In this document: positions 14,926 to 22,871 of the stretch, piece by piece
Numbering within the stretch: the stretch's first letter is position 1
How the letters are laid out: every line of letters starts with the position of its first letter
Source of the DNA: JASFQI01 sp050115555
Lineage (GTDB): Bacteria; Desulfobacterota; DSM-4660; Desulfatiglandales; HGW-15
NCBI GenBank assembly: GCA_050115555.1
Contig: JASFQI010000005.1
Location: 1 to 37,626 of the forward strand
Direction of reading: 5' to 3'
Length of the DNA: 37,626 nt
Position numbers and translations under genes: made by a program
The notes under the pieces: generated by a model
What the model saw: the letters and a program-made list of their open reading frames with translations, nothing else
What the model was told of the DNA's origin: nothing
The model's database searches: none

Positions 14926-16299
14926 ATGGATCGGCAGAAGTTCATCGAGCAACTGGGCGAGATCGTAGGGTCGGATCACGTTTTGACTTCGGACATGGAC
15001 CTCGTCCTTTACGGGTACGACGCCTCCCTGGTAAGGGGGAAGGCGGATGTGGTCGTCCTTCCCGGCAGCACGGAAGAGGTGTCCCGTGCCGTGGCCCTGG
15101 CCCATCAGGAAGGCATCCCGGTGATCGCGCGGGGGTCCGGCACGAACCTGAGTGGGGGCACCATTCCCGATCGGGGCGGGATGGTGATCCATCTCTCCCG
15201 CATGAACCGCATCCTGGAAATCGATTTTCCCAACCGGACCGTCACGGTGGAGCCGGGTGTCATCACCCTGGACCTCCAGAACCGGCTCCTTCGGGACGGC
15301 TTCATCTACGCCCCGGACCCGGCGAGTCAGAAGGTTTCCACCCTGGGCGGAAACCTCGGGGAGAACTCCGGGGGGCCACACTGCCTGAAGTACGGGGTCA
15401 CCACGAATCACGTGCTTGGGGCGGAGGTCGTCCTGAGCGACGGCACGGTGGTGTGGACAGGCGGGAAGGCCCGGGAACCGATTGGGTTCGACCTTACGGG
15501 CGTTCTCGTGGGAAGCGAAGGGACCCTGGGTGTGGTGACCCGCATGATTCTGCGCATCCTTCGGGCGCCCGAGGCGGTCAAGACCATGCTGGCCATCTAC
15601 GACACCATCGAGGATGCGGGCAACACGGTTTCCGCCGTGATCGCCGAGGGGATCGTCCCGGCCACGCTGGAGATGATGGACCAGGTGGTGATGCAGGCGG
15701 TGGAGGAATCGGTCCAGGCCGGATATCCCCTGGATGCCGCCGCCGTTTTGATCATCGAGCTGGACGGCATGGCCGACGGTATGGAGCGGCAGGCGCAGAA
15801 GATCCAGGAGATCTGCCGGAGGCACCACGTCCGGGAGGTCCGCGTGGCCAAAGACGATGCGGAGCGGGCCAAGCTCTGGGCGGGTCGAAAAGGGGCCTTC
15901 GGAGCCATCACCCGGCTGAAGCCCAGCTACATGGTCGGCGACGGGACCGTCCCCCGAACCCGGCTGCCCGAGGTCCTCAAGCGGGTCTTCGAGACGGGCG
16001 AGAAGTACGGTCTCCTCATCGGCAACGTGTTTCACGCCGGGGACGGCAACCTTCACCCTCTCATCCTGTTCGACGAGCGGGAAGAGGGGGAGTTGGAGCG
16101 GGTCAAGGAGGCGAACTCGGAGATTCTCAAGATCTGCGCGGACGCCGGGGGGACCATCAGCGGGGAGCACGGCATTGGTCTCGAAAAACTTCATGAAATG
16201 AGCTTTGTGTTTTCCGAGGGGGACCTCGAGGTCATGAGGAAGGTCAAGAAGGCCTTTGACCCGCAGGATCTCCTGAATCCAGGAAAGGTCGTGCCATGA
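14926..16299 (+). CDS. glcD: FAD-linked 2-hydroxyacid dehydrogenase (GlcD type), copy 2
   Basis: A 457-residue GlcD-family flavoprotein with ARGSGTNLSGG in the FAD-binding domain, YAPDPASQKVSTLGGN, GENSGGPHCLKYGVT, LVGSEGTLGVVT and the C-terminal signature FHAGDGNLHP with SGEHGIGLEK. GGAGG precedes the ATG. The stop overlaps the start of the next FAD protein (ATGA), and a CCG protein follows that, giving the classic glcD-glcE-glcF order. This unit is therefore the better match to a three-subunit glycolate oxidase, while copy 1 at 8232 has only a CCG partner. Electron acceptor and substrate remain inferred. Confidence 0.92.
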   Translation: MDRQKFIEQLGEIVGSDHVLTSDMDLVLYGYDASLVRGKADVVVLPGSTEEVSRAVALAHQEGIPVIARGSGTNLSGGTIPDRGGMVIHLSRMNRILEIDFPNRTVTVEPGVITLDLQNRLLRDGFIYAPDPASQKVSTLGGNLGENSGGPHCLKYGVTTNHVLGAEVVLSDGTVVWTGGKAREPIGFDLTGVLVGSEGTLGVVTRMILRILRAPEAVKTMLAIYDTIEDAGNTVSAVIAEGIVPATLEMMDQVVMQAVEESVQAGYPLDAAAVLIIELDGMADGMERQAQKIQEICRRHHVREVRVAKDDAERAKLWAGRKGAFGAITRLKPSYMVGDGTVPRTRLPEVLKRVFETGEKYGLLIGNVFHAGDGNLHPLILFDEREEGELERVKEANSEILKICADAGGTISGEHGIGLEKLHEMSFVFSEGDLEVMRKVKKAFDPQDLLNPGKVVP

Positions 16300-17744
16300 C
16301 ACAGCCTTCATCGATTCGAGCGTCCTTCGAGACCGTCCTGGGCTCGGATGCGGTCCTGGACGACCCCAAGGTGCTCGAGGCCCATGCCGTGGACGGGGTA
16401 AGGCCACGGGTGGTGGTGTTCCCCGAGAGCACTGATGCAGTCGCGGATGTGGTTCGCCTCTGCATGAGAGAAAAGCTCGCACTCGTCCCCCGCGGCAGCG
16501 GATCCAAGATGGCCGCCGGGTACCCCCCAGAGCGCCTCGACCTGGTCCTTTCCACAGAACGGCTCCAACGGATTGTGGACATGGATACGGCCAACCTCAC
16601 GGTCACGGTCGAAGCGGGCGTGCGCTTCAAGACGGTCCAGACCGCCCTGGCCGGGGAGGAAAACCGGTGCTATCTGCCCCTGGAGGATCCGGTGACCCTT
16701 GCGCCGGAGGAGATCTGTTCGGACCGGGAGAACCGGGGCTGCTTCATCCCCATGTCCCCGCCCCACAGCCGCACCGCCACCCTGGGGGGCATTGTGGCCG
16801 CCAACTCCAGCGGACCCACCCGCCTGCTCCACGGCCTGCCCAGGGACCTGGTCCTGGGGGTTCGATATGTGACACCGGCCGGCGAGATCGTGGGCATGGG
16901 GGGAAAGACGGTGAAAAACGTCTCCGGGTACGACGTGTCCAAGCTCATGATCGGTTCGCGGGGCAGCCTGGGTGTATTGTGCGAGATGACGCTTCGTCTC
17001 CTTCCCCTGCCCGAGCGCGTGGGCACGGAGTTCTTTGTTTTCAACGACGGCAAGGACGCCCGACGGTTCGTGGATAGGGTCTTTGAGATCCCCCTGCTGC
17101 CGGCCGCAGTGGAAGTGCTCAATCCCCGGGCCTGTACCCTGTTGGCCCCGACGCAGGTGGACGGGACGGCGGACACGTCGTGGGGTGTGGCCCTGGCCCT
17201 GGAAGGGGTGGAGGAGGCCGTAGTCCGCATGAGCGAGGAGTTCAAGGACATGGGAGCGGAGGCGGGCGCCCGTGTGCACCTTCACCTGGAGGATGAGACG
17301 CACGCCCGCTTCTGGGAGCACCACGGCCATGTCGAGGAAACCCTGGCAGAGCAATACATGAACCTCGTCTCGGTCCGGACCGTGTATCCGATCTCAGGGT
17401 ATGGCACCGTGATGGACCGGTTCGAAGCCCTTTCCGCGGAAAGGGCCCTTGACGCTGTGGGCATATTCCAGGCAGGTTCCGGGACGGCCCGAATCCAACT
17501 CCTGCCCTCGGGAGGAGAAGCAGAGGGGGTTGGGGAGAAGGTCCTCCCGGTCATAGCAGGGATCCAGGAATCCTGCGCCGGCTTGGGCGGGAGCCTTGTG
17601 GTGGAAAGGGCCGCGTCCGCGTGGAAGGAAGCGCTTCCCCTGTGGGGGACTGAGCCGGACGCCTTGATCGTGATGAAGCGAATCAAGGAGCAGATGGATC
17701 CGGACCGCCTGTTCTGCCCGGGCCGATTTATGGGCAGGATTTAA
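16296..17744 (+). CDS. GlcE-like FAD-binding subunit of glycolate oxidase
   Basis: A 482-residue protein with a PCMH-type FAD-binding domain: PRGSGSKMAAGYPP near residue 67, TATLGGIVAANSSGPTRL, GLPRDLVLGVRYVTP and VSGYDVSKLMIGSRGSLG. It lacks the HAGDGNLHP and GEHGIG signatures of GlcD-type catalytic subunits, as does GlcE. It is longer than typical GlcE because of an insertion around the EENRCYLPLEDP segment and a longer C-terminal cap. Translationally coupled to glcD copy 2 and followed 15 nt later by CCG protein 3. In glycolate oxidase, GlcE is required for activity and binds a second FAD. Confidence 0.85.
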   Translation: MTQPSSIRASFETVLGSDAVLDDPKVLEAHAVDGVRPRVVVFPESTDAVADVVRLCMREKLALVPRGSGSKMAAGYPPERLDLVLSTERLQRIVDMDTANLTVTVEAGVRFKTVQTALAGEENRCYLPLEDPVTLAPEEICSDRENRGCFIPMSPPHSRTATLGGIVAANSSGPTRLLHGLPRDLVLGVRYVTPAGEIVGMGGKTVKNVSGYDVSKLMIGSRGSLGVLCEMTLRLLPLPERVGTEFFVFNDGKDARRFVDRVFEIPLLPAAVEVLNPRACTLLAPTQVDGTADTSWGVALALEGVEEAVVRMSEEFKDMGAEAGARVHLHLEDETHARFWEHHGHVEETLAEQYMNLVSVRTVYPISGYGTVMDRFEALSAERALDAVGIFQAGSGTARIQLLPSGGEAEGVGEKVLPVIAGIQESCAGLGGSLVVERAASAWKEALPLWGTEPDALIVMKRIKEQMDPDRLFCPGRFMGRI

Positions 17745-17759
17745 TGTAAGGAAGAGACC

Positions 17760-18914
17760 ATGAACATCGTCCAGTTACGGAAGCTGTCCTACGATGAGGT
17801 GGCCCGGTGCAACCGGTGCGGCTTCTGTCTGCCCAACTGCCCCATCTACGCGGTGGAAAAACAGGAGTCGGCCTCGCCCCGAGGACGGAACGCCATCACG
17901 CGTGCCGTCATCGAGGGTCGCCTCACCTGGAGTCGCGATATCGAACGGTCCATTTTCAGCTGCCTCGGGTGCGGGGCGTGCACGGTGGCCTGTTTTCCTT
18001 CGGTGGAGACCCGGGACGTGGTGATGAGCGACAGGAACTGCCTGGCCGGTGAAGGGCTCCTTCCCGAGGCCGCCGGGCGACTGGCGCAAAGCATTGAGAA
18101 GAACCACAACATCTCTGAAGAGGACAACGAAGAAAGGGGCGACTGGCGGGAGATCCTGCGGGGGATTCCGGAAGATGCCTTTGAAAAGGACTCCGCAGAG
18201 GTCGTGTACTTCGTGGGTTGCGTGGCCTCCTTCTTTCCCATGGCCCAGAAGATTCCGGTGAACATGGCGCGCATCATGGAGACGGCCGAGGTGGATTTTA
18301 CCATCCTGGCCGGAGAGGAGTGGTGCTGCGGCTATCCCCTGATCGGGGCGGGCATGCCCGAGAAGATGGAGGCGCTCAAGGCCCACAATCTGCAAAAGGT
18401 GCGGGATGTGGGGGCGAAGACCGTCGTTTTCACCTGCCCCTCGTGCTACCAGACCTGGAAGAAGGCCTACGATACCGAGGTGGAGCTCCTCTCGGCCCCG
18501 GAGTTTCTGGAACGCATGATTCAGCAGGAAAGGCTGCCCCTCAAGGAGGTCCGCGCCTCGGTGACCTATCACGATCCCTGCGATCTGGGCCGGTTGAGCG
18601 GGGTGTTCGAGCCCCCAAGAAACGTACTCAATGCGATCCCAGGCATTGAGCTGAGGGAGCTCCCCAACAACCGTCAGCTGAGCGTGTGCTGCGGGGGGGG
18701 AGGCAATGTGGAGATGGTGAATCCCGATCTCTCCGGAAGGGTCGCCCAGATGAAGATCGAGGAGATTCAATCGACCGGCGCGGACATGGTGGTGTCCTCC
18801 TGCCAGCAATGTCTTCGAACCATTCTCACCCGGGCCCGAAGGCAGAAGGTGCCCCTGGTGGTCAAGGATCTGACGGACCTGGTCATTGAGGCCCTGGACG
18901 AAGGGGCTTCCTGA
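17760..18914 (+). CDS. CCG-domain iron-sulfur protein 3 (GlcF-like)
   Basis: A 384-residue GlcF/HdrD-type protein with [4Fe-4S] motifs CNRCGFCLPNCP and CLGCGACTVACFP. Two CCG domains follow: FVGCVASFFP, EEWCCGYP, TCPSCYQ; then YHDPCDLGR, SVCCGGGGNVEM and SCQQCLRT. In the second ferredoxin motif the usual CP is CFP, a one-residue offset of the proline. AAGGAAGAG precedes the ATG. As the last gene of the glcD-glcE-glcF-like unit it should take electrons from the flavins and deliver them to the membrane. Strong likeness to CCG protein 2 suggests the two arose by duplication and serve interchangeable or parallel electron routes. Confidence 0.9.
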   Translation: MNIVQLRKLSYDEVARCNRCGFCLPNCPIYAVEKQESASPRGRNAITRAVIEGRLTWSRDIERSIFSCLGCGACTVACFPSVETRDVVMSDRNCLAGEGLLPEAAGRLAQSIEKNHNISEEDNEERGDWREILRGIPEDAFEKDSAEVVYFVGCVASFFPMAQKIPVNMARIMETAEVDFTILAGEEWCCGYPLIGAGMPEKMEALKAHNLQKVRDVGAKTVVFTCPSCYQTWKKAYDTEVELLSAPEFLERMIQQERLPLKEVRASVTYHDPCDLGRLSGVFEPPRNVLNAIPGIELRELPNNRQLSVCCGGGGNVEMVNPDLSGRVAQMKIEEIQSTGADMVVSSCQQCLRTILTRARRQKVPLVVKDLTDLVIEALDEGAS

Positions 18915-18925
18915 GAAGCCTTTAT
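18905..18925. terminator. bidirectional hairpin at the convergent gene ends
   Basis: GGCTTC-CTGA-GAAGCC followed by TTTAT forms a short hairpin that includes the stop codon of CCG protein 3 in its loop and runs into the stop of the oppositely oriented QueG-like gene (18922). Only 7 bp separate the two genes, so this hairpin is the only visible termination signal between the + strand locus and the - strand region. The T-run is short, so efficiency is uncertain. Confidence 0.5.
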
Positions 18926-19653
18926 GCTCCCACCGGGCAGGCCAGCTCGCACGCACGGCAGAACCGGATCACCGGGTTGGGGGTCCCGTCCTCCCCGATC
19001 TCTCCTTCGGGCACCCCAGTCTCCCGATCCTGGTTGAGCTGCACCAGGCACCTGGGACGGCTGTATGCGCCTCCGGGAAAGGCGTTTTTGGGGCAGGCGC
19101 GCCGACAAAGGAGGTCGCAGTTCGAACACGGCGAGAACCTCTCCAGAGGCTGGCTGGGCGGAAGGTCCCCCTCGATGAGAAGGGCACGAAGCCGGATACG
19201 CGGCCCCCACTCCTGGTGGAGGAGCAGGTTGCTTCGCCCGATCACGCCCAGGCCGGCGAGTACGGCAGCATCCTTGAGAAACAGCCCTCCCTTTTCCAAG
19301 TGGTAGGGCAGGGGGCAGGCCTTGAGCCCGTGTGTTTCCTCCAGCCACGTCTTCAGGTGCTCGGAGCGCTCCATGAGTAGTTTGTTGCCCCAGGTGTTGC
19401 CCCGCTCCCACCAGTCCAGGCGCGGACTATCCTCGGGGTGGTGCAGCCCCAGGACCAGCACGGTGCGGGCATCCGAAGGCCACTTCGTGACAGCGGCGTC
19501 GTTCGAGAGGCTCGTAGTCCACTCCCCATCGGGCTTTGCACGGTAAGAGGGACCGTTCAGAACGTCCGCCACCCGGGCCAGCCCTGCGCGCGTGTCGGGA
19601 AAGGACTCCGCCTTTGCGAGAATGGCCGTAGCGGTATCGTTCTCCTGGATCAT
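18922..19653 (-). CDS. QueG-like 4Fe-4S double-cluster protein
   Basis: About 243 residues, related to the C-terminal half of epoxyqueuosine reductase and other double-cluster proteins. Seen are VLVLGLHHP, the conserved block KDAAVLAGLGVIGRSNLLL followed by GPRIRLRALL, and two cluster motifs, CSNCDLLCRRACP and FCRACELACPVGA, the second right at the C-terminus. Proper QueG is longer (about 300-380 residues with a cobalamin-binding N-terminus and HEAT-like tail), so this is probably a shorter relative, not QueG. The ATG at 19653 has GGAAGAAG upstream; the frame stays open back past 19752, so the start is uncertain. Likely an electron-transfer or reductase protein; substrate unknown. Confidence 0.7.
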   Translation of the reverse strand: MIQENDTATAILAKAESFPDTRAGLARVADVLNGPSYRAKPDGEWTTSLSNDAAVTKWPSDARTVLVLGLHHPEDSPRLDWWERGNTWGNKLLMERSEHLKTWLEETHGLKACPLPYHLEKGGLFLKDAAVLAGLGVIGRSNLLLHQEWGPRIRLRALLIEGDLPPSQPLERFSPCSNCDLLCRRACPKNAFPGGAYSRPRCLVQLNQDRETGVPEGEIGEDGTPNPVIRFCRACELACPVGA

Positions 19654-19884
19654 TTGTGCTTCTTCCTTCCCGCAGATGCTGCCTTTCAATCCGTCTATGC
19701 CCATGAAGTCCAGTTCGGTCGAGATCGGCGCGGCCTCCTGGCGCCGCCGCACGCGAATGCCGCAAAGCTTGTGGTTCTGCTGAATGGCCCCGATGACGCC
19801 CGCAGTTCGCCTCCAGGCCCGGTCCTGAAAGGGGCAAGCCTGATCATGACGACTTCCAAATCCCGGGAACGTCGCCCCGGCGGC

Positions 19885-20403
19885 TTATTCGGATGGGTCC
19901 TCGACTCTCTTGAACCTCCCCGGATCGATGAAAAGATTCTTGTCGTCTTTGTGTCTCAGGAAGGCTTCTTTCAACGCTTGGGGGTCTTTCAGGTCATCGT
20001 CCACCAGGTACGTATTGAGAGAACGCACCTCCAGCACGCCGTCGGTTACATTGTAGGACACTACGTGGAAAAGGTCTTTGATGCTTTTCTTGGGCGGTCC
20101 CTGGTTCGTTCCGATGATCTGGACTTGGATACAAGACACGTCTCCCACCCTTATGGGGTAGCCCCGATAGTACATCTCGTCATTTTTTGCGTCATAATGA
20201 ATGAGGTATTCCGTATCCGAGTACTTCAGGACGATCATCCTCTCGTCCCCTACCGGTTCCTCTCCCTCGTCCGGAAACGCCTTCCATACGCCGAGCACGG
20301 AAGCGTCCACAGGAAGGGTGTGCCGCTCCTGCAAAGGCGATTCATACCTGCACCCGAAAAGCAGCAATACCACCAGGATGGACAACAACACCCCACACTT
20401 CAT
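19885..20403 (-). CDS. predicted lipoprotein, unknown function
   Basis: A 172-residue protein with a lipoprotein signal peptide: MKCGVLLSILVVLLLFGC, with the lipobox LLFGC placing the acylated cysteine at residue 18. GAGGAGAAAAAA before the ATG at 20403 supports the start, and a longer in-frame extension runs through a dispersed repeat and is not coding. The mature domain is mixed alpha/beta and rich in charged residues, with a segment VLGVWKAFPDEGEE that resembles the start of lipocalin-like or META-like beta barrels. No family recognised with confidence. It probably sits in the periplasm on the outer or inner membrane. Confidence 0.7.
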   Translation of the reverse strand: MKCGVLLSILVVLLLFGCRYESPLQERHTLPVDASVLGVWKAFPDEGEEPVGDERMIVLKYSDTEYLIHYDAKNDEMYYRGYPIRVGDVSCIQVQIIGTNQGPPKKSIKDLFHVVSYNVTDGVLEVRSLNTYLVDDDLKDPQALKEAFLRHKDDKNLFIDPGRFKRVEDPSE

Positions 20404-20417
20404 TTTTTTCTCCTCAA

Positions 20418-20468
20418 TTGAATTTCCCCGCAGCAAGCTTGAGGATTGTGTAAGCGAAGCATTTTCAG
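20418..20468 (+). repeat. dispersed repeat, copy 2
   Basis: TTGAATTTCCCCGCAGCAAG, then CTTGAGGATTGTGTAAGCG and AAGCATTTTCA. It shares the full left end, the CAAGCTTGAGG centre and the AAGCGAAGCATTTTCA right end with copies 3 and 4. It lies directly upstream of the lipoprotein gene and is followed 23 bp later by a perfect 19-bp hairpin. Confidence 0.8.
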
Positions 20469-20490
20469 GCGAGTGTACCCCGCAAGTGAG

Positions 20491-20535
20491 GGGAAGGGGC
20501 ACCCTGCATCACACAAATGCAGGGTGCCCCTTCCC
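20491..20535. other. perfect 19-bp inverted repeat
   Basis: GGGAAGGGGCACCCTGCAT (20491-20509) and its exact complement ATGCAGGGTGCCCCTTCCC (20517-20535) are separated by a 7-nt loop. It lies between the rhodanese gene end (20579) and the lipoprotein gene start (20403), next to dispersed repeat copy 2. There is no T-run on either strand. It could end rhodanese transcripts by a Rho-dependent or stabilising mechanism, or be a separate mobile hairpin. Confidence 0.75.
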
Positions 20536-20578
20536 GTCCGCGCAAGGCTATGGCCATTTGCCATACGGTACGGCGCAG

Positions 20579-21151
20579 CTACTGTGTAAGATCGGCGTTG
20601 TACACCAGGTCCTTGTCAATATGATACGTCCAGGGAAGCCCTTCGTTTTTCCACCCGCCGAGCTTGCGCTGGCCGTTGTAGATGCTTTCTGCATTTTTGA
20701 TCTTGTCCCCCTCGAACCCGCCGAGCATGTTGCATACGTTTTTCGGGTCCCACCCGGCATGGATCGCGGCTTTACAGGAGAGACAGCTTCGCTTTCCGCT
20801 TCGACACATAAAGATGAGCTTATCCGTATCCGGATTGAACCGTGCGAGTAAGTCCTTTTCAAAATTCAAGTTGTCGACCATTTCATACTTCTTCTCGCCG
20901 ATTTTGCCGGTCCAGAACTTCTTTGGAACGTTGTAGGCCCCGACAGGATGGCCGATGAGCTGATACTCCGCTCGGGTCCTCGTATCCACGATGAAGGTAT
21001 GCTTCGCGTCTTTTTGAACCATCTCATAGGCTTGGGAAGGAGTCACATTCCCGCCTTCATGCTCTGCCTTGATCTTGTAACTGAATCCTCCAAAGGCCGT
21101 ACCCGCAAACAAGAACAAACACGCAGTCAAACCAAGGACCACTTTTTTCAT
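20579..21151 (-). CDS. periplasmic rhodanese-domain protein
   Basis: A 190-residue exported protein with a signal peptide (MKKVVLGLTACLFLFAGTAFG). The mature part is a single rhodanese domain: VTPSQAYEMV, FIVDTRTRAEYQLIGHPVGAYNVP, and the active-site loop FMCRSGKRSC with the catalytic cysteine at 116. A second cysteine pair follows (CLSC). Rhodaneses transfer sulfane sulfur; exported forms in sulfate- and sulfur-reducing bacteria may handle polysulfide or thiosulfate. GGAAAGGAG precedes the ATG. It is 51 bp downstream of the AhpD-like gene on the same strand, so they may be co-transcribed. Confidence 0.85.
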   Translation of the reverse strand: MKKVVLGLTACLFLFAGTAFGGFSYKIKAEHEGGNVTPSQAYEMVQKDAKHTFIVDTRTRAEYQLIGHPVGAYNVPKKFWTGKIGEKKYEMVDNLNFEKDLLARFNPDTDKLIFMCRSGKRSCLSCKAAIHAGWDPKNVCNMLGGFEGDKIKNAESIYNGQRKLGGWKNEGLPWTYHIDKDLVYNADLTQ

Positions 21152-21202
21152 CTTTTTCTCCTTTCCTGAATGTGTGTTGCCGCAAAAGCCTTGCGCGTCT
21201 CT

Positions 21203-21571
21203 CTATCCATTCTCTTTTCTCTTCGCTTTGAAGAAGTCCAGGGCGTTCAATACGAATCGTGCGTAGGCCCCGGCCTGCCCGCCGCCCATCTCAATGGCCA
21301 CATCGATGGTCTCATAAATCTCCTCATCCGTAGCCCCGGCCTGCATGGCCTGGTCCAGATGCCATTCCATGCAGGGTTCGCATTTTGTCACAATGGAAAT
21401 GCTGAGGGCCATCAATTCTTTTGCCTTTTTCGGTAAGGCGCCGTCCCGGAAGGCGTTTTCCTCCAGCTCGAGGAGAAATTTGTAGGTTTTGACGTGATCG
21501 AGGAATCGCAGGTGCATCTTTTTACGATCCTGAATGCTTTGCTCAATTTTTTCAAAGCTCAAATTCGTCAC
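21203..21571 (-). CDS. AhpD-like carboxymuconolactone decarboxylase family protein
   Basis: A 122-residue all-helical protein of the CMD/AhpD family with the redox motif CEPCMEWH (CxxC followed by histidine, the AhpD-type proton relay) and the downstream GATDEEIYETIDVAIEMGGG helix. AhpD-type proteins act as thiol-disulfide or peroxidase partners. The GTG at 21571 is chosen because AAAAGGAGG lies 6 nt upstream; the ATG at 21592 would place that ribosome-binding site inside the gene. Neighbours are a rhodanese downstream and an antiporter upstream, a grouping that suggests a thiol or oxidative stress response. Confidence 0.85.
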   Translation of the reverse strand: MTNLSFEKIEQSIQDRKKMHLRFLDHVKTYKFLLELEENAFRDGALPKKAKELMALSISIVTKCEPCMEWHLDQAMQAGATDEEIYETIDVAIEMGGGQAGAYARFVLNALDFFKAKRKENG

Positions 21572-21622
21572 GAATTTCCTCCTTTTTACCATCCCTTCCC
21601 ATGCCGTTGTGGCCTTCCATTC

Positions 21623-22783
21623 CTACTCCGACCGATGGATGGCCAGGCGGGTAAAGGCCGGCCCAATAATTTCAAACACCACATTGGAGCTGATGACGAC
21701 GGTGAGTACGACAAGGCGGTACTCAGGGAACTGGTTGGATGCCACAAGAGCCATCCCGATACTGACCCCTGCCTGGGGCAGCAGGGCGGCACCCATCCAG
21801 TTTCTGGTCTCTCGGCCCGACCTGGCAATTTTTCCTCCCACCCTGGCGCCGACGTATTTGCCGACGGCCCTGCAAACGATGTACACCGCCCCGATCAATC
21901 CAATGCCCTTTAGCGCACTGATCTCGAGCAATGCACCTGCCAATACAAAGAAAATTACCATGAACGGCCATTCGATTCCTTCAATGGCGTGAAACGGGTA
22001 TTCATGATGGGTTGCAACGTTCGCGACGACCGCACCCATCACCATGGAGGCAATCAAGTATGACACGCCCAGCCAGATGGCCAGCCCGCCGCAGATGAAC
22101 ACAATGCCCAGCGCCTCGGTCAGCGTGGGTTGCCCTTGCTTGATTCTCCCGGTGAGAAAGGCCGCAGGGAATCCCAGAAGCAGACCCAGAAGCACAGCTC
22201 CCCCGATCTCCTTCCCTGCGATGAGCAGGAAAAAGGTGTTTCCGTCCACGTGATGAAATGATCGAACCATCACCACGGCGATGCCAAAGAGGATCAAGGC
22301 CCAGATATCGTCCAGCGCGACAATGGAAAGAAGCAGCCTGCAGAACTTGTTTTGAATACCCGTCTCTGTGGTCACATCCAACACGGCGGCAGGCGCGGTC
22401 GCAGACGCAATGCTTCCGAGGAGGATGGCGATCTCTTTCGATACCCCGATCCACAGAAGACCAAGCGTGACGACCAGCGTGGTGAGCAGTGCGGCACTGA
22501 TGGAAAGCCATAGGATTTCGCCTGCGTAATCGCGCAAGGCCTCCTTTGAGAGCTTGCCGCCCAAGAGAAAACCCACCATGAGAAGGGTCATGTCGGCGAT
22601 AATATCGAAACGATCCGAAAAGACCTGTGGGATGAGATTCAGGAACTCCTTGCCGATCAGGATCCCGAAAAGCAGCAGCAGGGTGACTCTTGGCAAGAAG
22701 GTTCGACGAGCCACCGCGGATATCAGCAGTCCGAGCAGAAGAATGCCGCCAATGGTCAAAAGGAATTCCGAAGAGTCCTTCAT
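21623..22783 (-). CDS. CPA2-type cation/proton antiporter (Kef-like membrane domain only)
   Basis: A 386-residue protein with about a dozen membrane helices and family motifs: LLLFGILIGKEFL, MTLLMVGFLLGGKLS, ASATAPAAVLDVTTETG in the central unwound helix, IVALDDIWALILFG with the ion-binding aspartate pair, and a C-terminal half with GAALLPQAGVSIGMALVA. It matches the Na+/H+ or K+/H+ exchanger domain of CPA2 proteins and lacks the C-terminal RCK (TrkA-N) domain found in Kef channels. It probably exports cations for pH or osmotic control. The ribosome-binding site is weak (GCGAGATC), and the stop lies 51 bp from the AhpD-like gene. Confidence 0.88.
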   Translation of the reverse strand: MKDSSEFLLTIGGILLLGLLISAVARRTFLPRVTLLLLFGILIGKEFLNLIPQVFSDRFDIIADMTLLMVGFLLGGKLSKEALRDYAGEILWLSISAALLTTLVVTLGLLWIGVSKEIAILLGSIASATAPAAVLDVTTETGIQNKFCRLLLSIVALDDIWALILFGIAVVMVRSFHHVDGNTFFLLIAGKEIGGAVLLGLLLGFPAAFLTGRIKQGQPTLTEALGIVFICGGLAIWLGVSYLIASMVMGAVVANVATHHEYPFHAIEGIEWPFMVIFFVLAGALLEISALKGIGLIGAVYIVCRAVGKYVGARVGGKIARSGRETRNWMGAALLPQAGVSIGMALVASNQFPEYRLVVLTVVISSNVVFEIIGPAFTRLAIHRSE

Positions 22784-22871
22784 GATTCGATCTCGCCACC
22801 CATGTTTTCCCTTTCATGGGCGCGCCGTGCTCCCCTTGCCTCGCCCTGAACTCCCCTCGCGCGTTCCTTCC

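Noticed and set aside
14764..16482. 572-residue - strand reading frame
   Set aside because: Shadow of glcD copy 2 and its neighbours; no recognisable motifs.
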